This document shows, one piece after another, positions 61,290-64,000 of a stretch of DNA of 64,000 nt. Source of the DNA: Imbricaverruca yamaguchii. Its lineage: Eukaryota > Arthropoda > Thecostraca > Neoverrucidae. The translations under genes and the position numbers were made by a program. The notes under the pieces were generated by a model. The model was given only the letters and a program-made list of their open reading frames with translations, did not search any database and was not told the DNA's origin. Within the stretch, counting starts at the first letter, position 1. The number at the start of each line of letters is the position of its first letter. The stretch is taken from positions 819,501 to 883,500 of the forward strand of contig JAOTOL010001524.1 in assembly GCA_034440575.1 (NCBI GenBank). Direction: 5' to 3'.

Positions 61290-61700
61290 GAATAGCCTCC
61301 CGGTGCTTCGTGGTTCCCAAGGCATCAAGGTGCCCCGGGGTTCACCACGCCATCAGGGCGCGACGGGTTCCCCATGACACCAGGGTGCTCCAGGGTCCAC
61401 CGCGGCGTCAAGGTGCGACGGGTTCCCCAGATGTTGTCGGCACACACGTGGCGGTCGCCTCCTAGTGCTCTGGAATTCACCAAGGCACCAGGGTGCTTCG
61501 AGATTCCCCACGGCACCAGGGTACTCTGGGTTCCATCACGACATCAGGATGCTCCGGGGTTCATCACGGCAGCAGGGTGATCCGCGGTTCCCCACGGCAC
61601 CAAGGTGTGACGGGTTTCCAGATATTATCGGCGCACATGCGATGGTCGCCCCCTGATGCTCCGGGTTCCTCACGGCACCAGGATGTCACGGATTCCCCAC
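61290..61700. repeat. degenerate 27-28-bp minisatellite, about 15 copies
   Basis: The unit resembles caccagggtgctccgggttc then accacgg. Two copies of an unrelated phrase (gttgtcggcacacacgtggc and attatcggcgcacatgcgat) interrupt the array about 200 bp apart, showing a larger duplicated block. Confidence 0.8.
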
Positions 61701-62073
61701 GTGATAGGGACATATAAGGTGGCCGTTTCGAGATTACCAATGTAAAGTCGGATGTCGACGGTGGATGTTTGTCGTGGATGGCTGTGAACTTAATCTGAAA
61801 TTTGGCCAAGAACTTGATCTAGCCGGCTTTACGTAGGTTCCACCTGAGATAAATATGACCAGATGATCAATGTTTTGGAACAAGGGGCGATATTCTGTCT
61901 GTCTGTGAGATATTCATAGGCATTGTTATATGCATAATGTATTCATAAATATGAGATTCCTTGGCTTTTTTGTCGTTTGTCTCCGCTGCATTGGTTGTAT
62001 TATAATCTTCTGTTAGCAGATCACTGTGTACGGCTGGATCTCATGTCCGTTATAGCGCCGAATCATCGTGTGT
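61701..62073. other. no gene seen
   Basis: Nothing recognised. Confidence 0.5.
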
Positions 62074-62077
62074 TTAA

Positions 62078-63079
62078 CCCGCGCACGTCCGGGGGGCAGA
62101 TATCTGCCCCACTCCGGTTTTTCCTCATTTGCCGCCAAACTAATAGGGTTAGCAAGGCCAAACCTCGCATAGCTGTTTATTTGTCTTTTCCGCATATCCT
62201 CATACATTTTCAATCCTTGGTCATCTCAGGTCAGGTCACCAGGTCAGGCGAAGTGACCCAACTACACTCGGAGTTCTAGGTGGCATAACTTTCACAATAA
62301 TTGGGCGATTGATTTCAAACTTATAGCATGTCATGATCTCATAAGGGACCATAATATGTATATCTGTTTTTTTCGTAGCATTGACCTTAGGTCAGGTCGC
62401 TGCCATGGCTTCCCCATTATAGGGCTGTGGTAAAATATACAAATGTTTCCTAGTTACATATTTGCGCTCGGAATGATCTCACAACGGTTGTGGCATGTAG
62501 ATGGAAGCTATGCTCAATGTTACCGCTGACATATTTGCTCAGTGACCTCACCAAGGCCTCTGTGGTCACCTGAGATCACTACACATTTATGCGCATTACA
62601 GCGCACTGCATTGAGCTAGAAGGCTGACATTACCGGCATTGTGCTTGTATCGTCAAGACGTGTCGATTGATACCTTACATGACCTCTCTAGGCCTTGACC
62701 TGAAGTCATGACTTCATGACCTTGACCTGAGTTTCGGTTGACCTGAACTTAAATTACACCACCTATTGTCGGTAGCGCATTTCAAGGACTGTCGAATAGC
62801 GTTCGCCATTTGTTTCTATCTGTTACAGGTCCTGAGATATCTGTCAATATCTGAGTCCCACCTGATCTGGTCGAAGTTGACCTATGATGGGCCAGTGACC
62901 TGAATGTTGACCTGAGCGAACAAATGACCGAAACACTTTCGATAGAGCCCGTCGCCAGCTATCGAACGCCGTTTTCCGTTTGTCGCTAGCTAGCATAGTT
63001 CCAGAGATCTTAGGGGCGGCAGACATCTGCCCCCACCCCGGACATGCGAAGTTGGCGCGGACCGCCGGACGTGCGAGTG
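62078..63079. mobile_element. non-autonomous DNA transposon with TTAA ends (piggyBac-like MITE)
   Basis: TTAA stands at both borders (62074-62077 and 63080-63083). The terminal inverted repeats begin CCCGCGCACGTCCGG on the left and CACTCGCACGTCCGG on the right. Just inside are gggggcagatatctgcccc and ggcagacatctgccccc, a subterminal inverted repeat. TTAA target duplication with short inverted ends is the hallmark of the piggyBac superfamily; assignment without a transposase is inference. The interior lacks coding capacity but is full of aggtca/tgacct words. Confidence 0.7.
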
Positions 63080-63083
63080 TTAA

Positions 63084-63165
63084 GTTCCGGTACCAGTACC
63101 AGGTCGACTAACAATGCGTAAAATCAGAGACGTGAATTATTGATGTTGGAGGCCAGGCCATTAAT
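63084..63165. other. no gene seen
   Basis: Short flank between the TTAA element and the TA microsatellite. The gtaccagtaccaggt stretch is a small local repeat. Confidence 0.5.
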
Positions 63166-63168
63166 GTC

Positions 63169-63171
<3 letters not shown>

Positions 63172-63238
<67 letters not shown>

Positions 63239-63239
63239 A

Positions 63240-63271
<32 letters not shown>
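63172..63271. repeat. TA microsatellite
   Basis: About 30 TA repeats, an a-rich interruption (aaaaaaaatataaa at about 63232) and a second TA run. It can extrude as a cruciform. Confidence 0.95.
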
Positions 63272-64000
63272 CGTCAGCAATTGTTCCCAGTCTCAAATAC
63301 CCGTTGGAATGTGTTTTCGGAAAGTCATCCACAGCTGGGACGGTCCATTTAACCAACTGGCTAACCACCGTCTTTGCCAGATAACGAGTCAGCACTGGCA
63401 AAATGGCATCGTTATCAAATTATTGGCGGCAAAACACTACAACATGGGCACAGTACCATACACTGTCCACTCTAGTCTCCAGTCTCACGAGGTGTTCACA
63501 GGACGCCTTCGGATTAGGTAAATGCAAACATATTCTCTGATTGTAGCGTGGATCAGCGCGTAATGTCGTGAATTGTACCGGCAGAAGGTGCACGTTACCG
63601 ATGTCATAATTGCATGCTAAATATATGCCAATGGCTGTGCCTTCCTTGCTGTAGCTGCCAGTGGCTGGGTGGCATACTGAGCGGACGCTTCTAGTCCGGC
63701 TTTGTGGTGTGCTTATCTGTGATATACGGTCTGCCTGTGCTTATCTGTAATGTACTTCAGTGTCCAGGTGCCAGATTTCTCATCTCATTTTGCGGCCGTA
63801 TTTCTTCCACCTGCCCGGATGTTGTACCCGGCCGCGGTGTCTCGTGTCGATCCGGCCAGGTGCCTCTTCTCACTCTGCGGCAGCGCTCCTCAACCTCTCT
63901 CATCTCTTCTCATCGTTTTGATCTCGTTCTTACAGCCTGCGCAATTGGTTCTTCGGCTAATGCCGGTGCTCTCTTGGGGTGACGGTCCAGAATGCAGCAC
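63272..64000. other. no gene seen
   Basis: Nothing recognised to the end of the window. The last 250 bp become more CT-rich. Confidence 0.5.

Overview
This is eukaryotic, repeat-rich nuclear DNA with one recognisable protein-coding gene. Coding capacity is confined to short GC-rich exons with GT-AG borders, separated by kilobases of non-coding DNA, microsatellites, minisatellites and transposon remains. The gene, a Dve-type homeobox gene, and the mobile elements (CR1-like LINE, Penelope-like RT, tRNA-derived SINE, TTAA-flanked MITE) fit a protostome, most likely an arthropod and possibly a crustacean. I cannot go further from sequence alone.

Region 1-16.8 kb looks intergenic. It holds degraded Penelope-like reverse transcriptase (about 0.8-1.6 kb, and a second scrap at 4.9 kb). 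It also holds a 5'-truncated CR1-like LINE whose remaining frame is still open (2.4-4.7 kb, minus strand), a second dead copy in the opposite orientation (5.5-6.6 kb), a SINE remnant (8.8 kb), a pyrimidine tract, a CA microsatellite and a 44-bp minisatellite (15.8-16.76 kb).

Region 16.8-48.8 kb contains the gene, on the plus strand. Five exons (40261-40452, 40957-41189, 46511-46654, 47174-47296, 48082-48828) join in consistent phase into about 478 codons. They encode a SATB-like multimerisation (ULD/CMP) domain, a CUT-like domain and two atypical homeodomains, both with Lys at position 50. That is the architecture of defective proventriculus (dve). A candidate first coding exon lies at 17025-17114, just downstream of five TAATCC/GGATTA sites in 64 bp. 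It does not match the phase of the 40261 exon, so an exon is missing from the model or this one is wrong. A second TAATCC cluster (36.54-36.67 kb) sits in the presumed large first intron. Two 5' splice sites of dve are embedded in independent minisatellites, so each donor is present in many tandem copies. One of these arrays is in frame and could add 12 or 24 residues between the CUT-like domain and homeodomain 1. A third array, carrying six perfect TGACGTCA palindromes, begins about 40 bp after the stop codon.

Region 49-64 kb again looks intergenic. It holds 68-bp minisatellites, tRNA-derived SINEs, a 0.47-kb MITE with long terminal inverted repeats, and a large inverted duplication (two arms of about 1.33 kb around a 170-bp spacer) carrying two dead copies of a transposon-like gene. 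Beyond these lie another minisatellite, a 1.0-kb element with TTAA at both ends, and a TA microsatellite.
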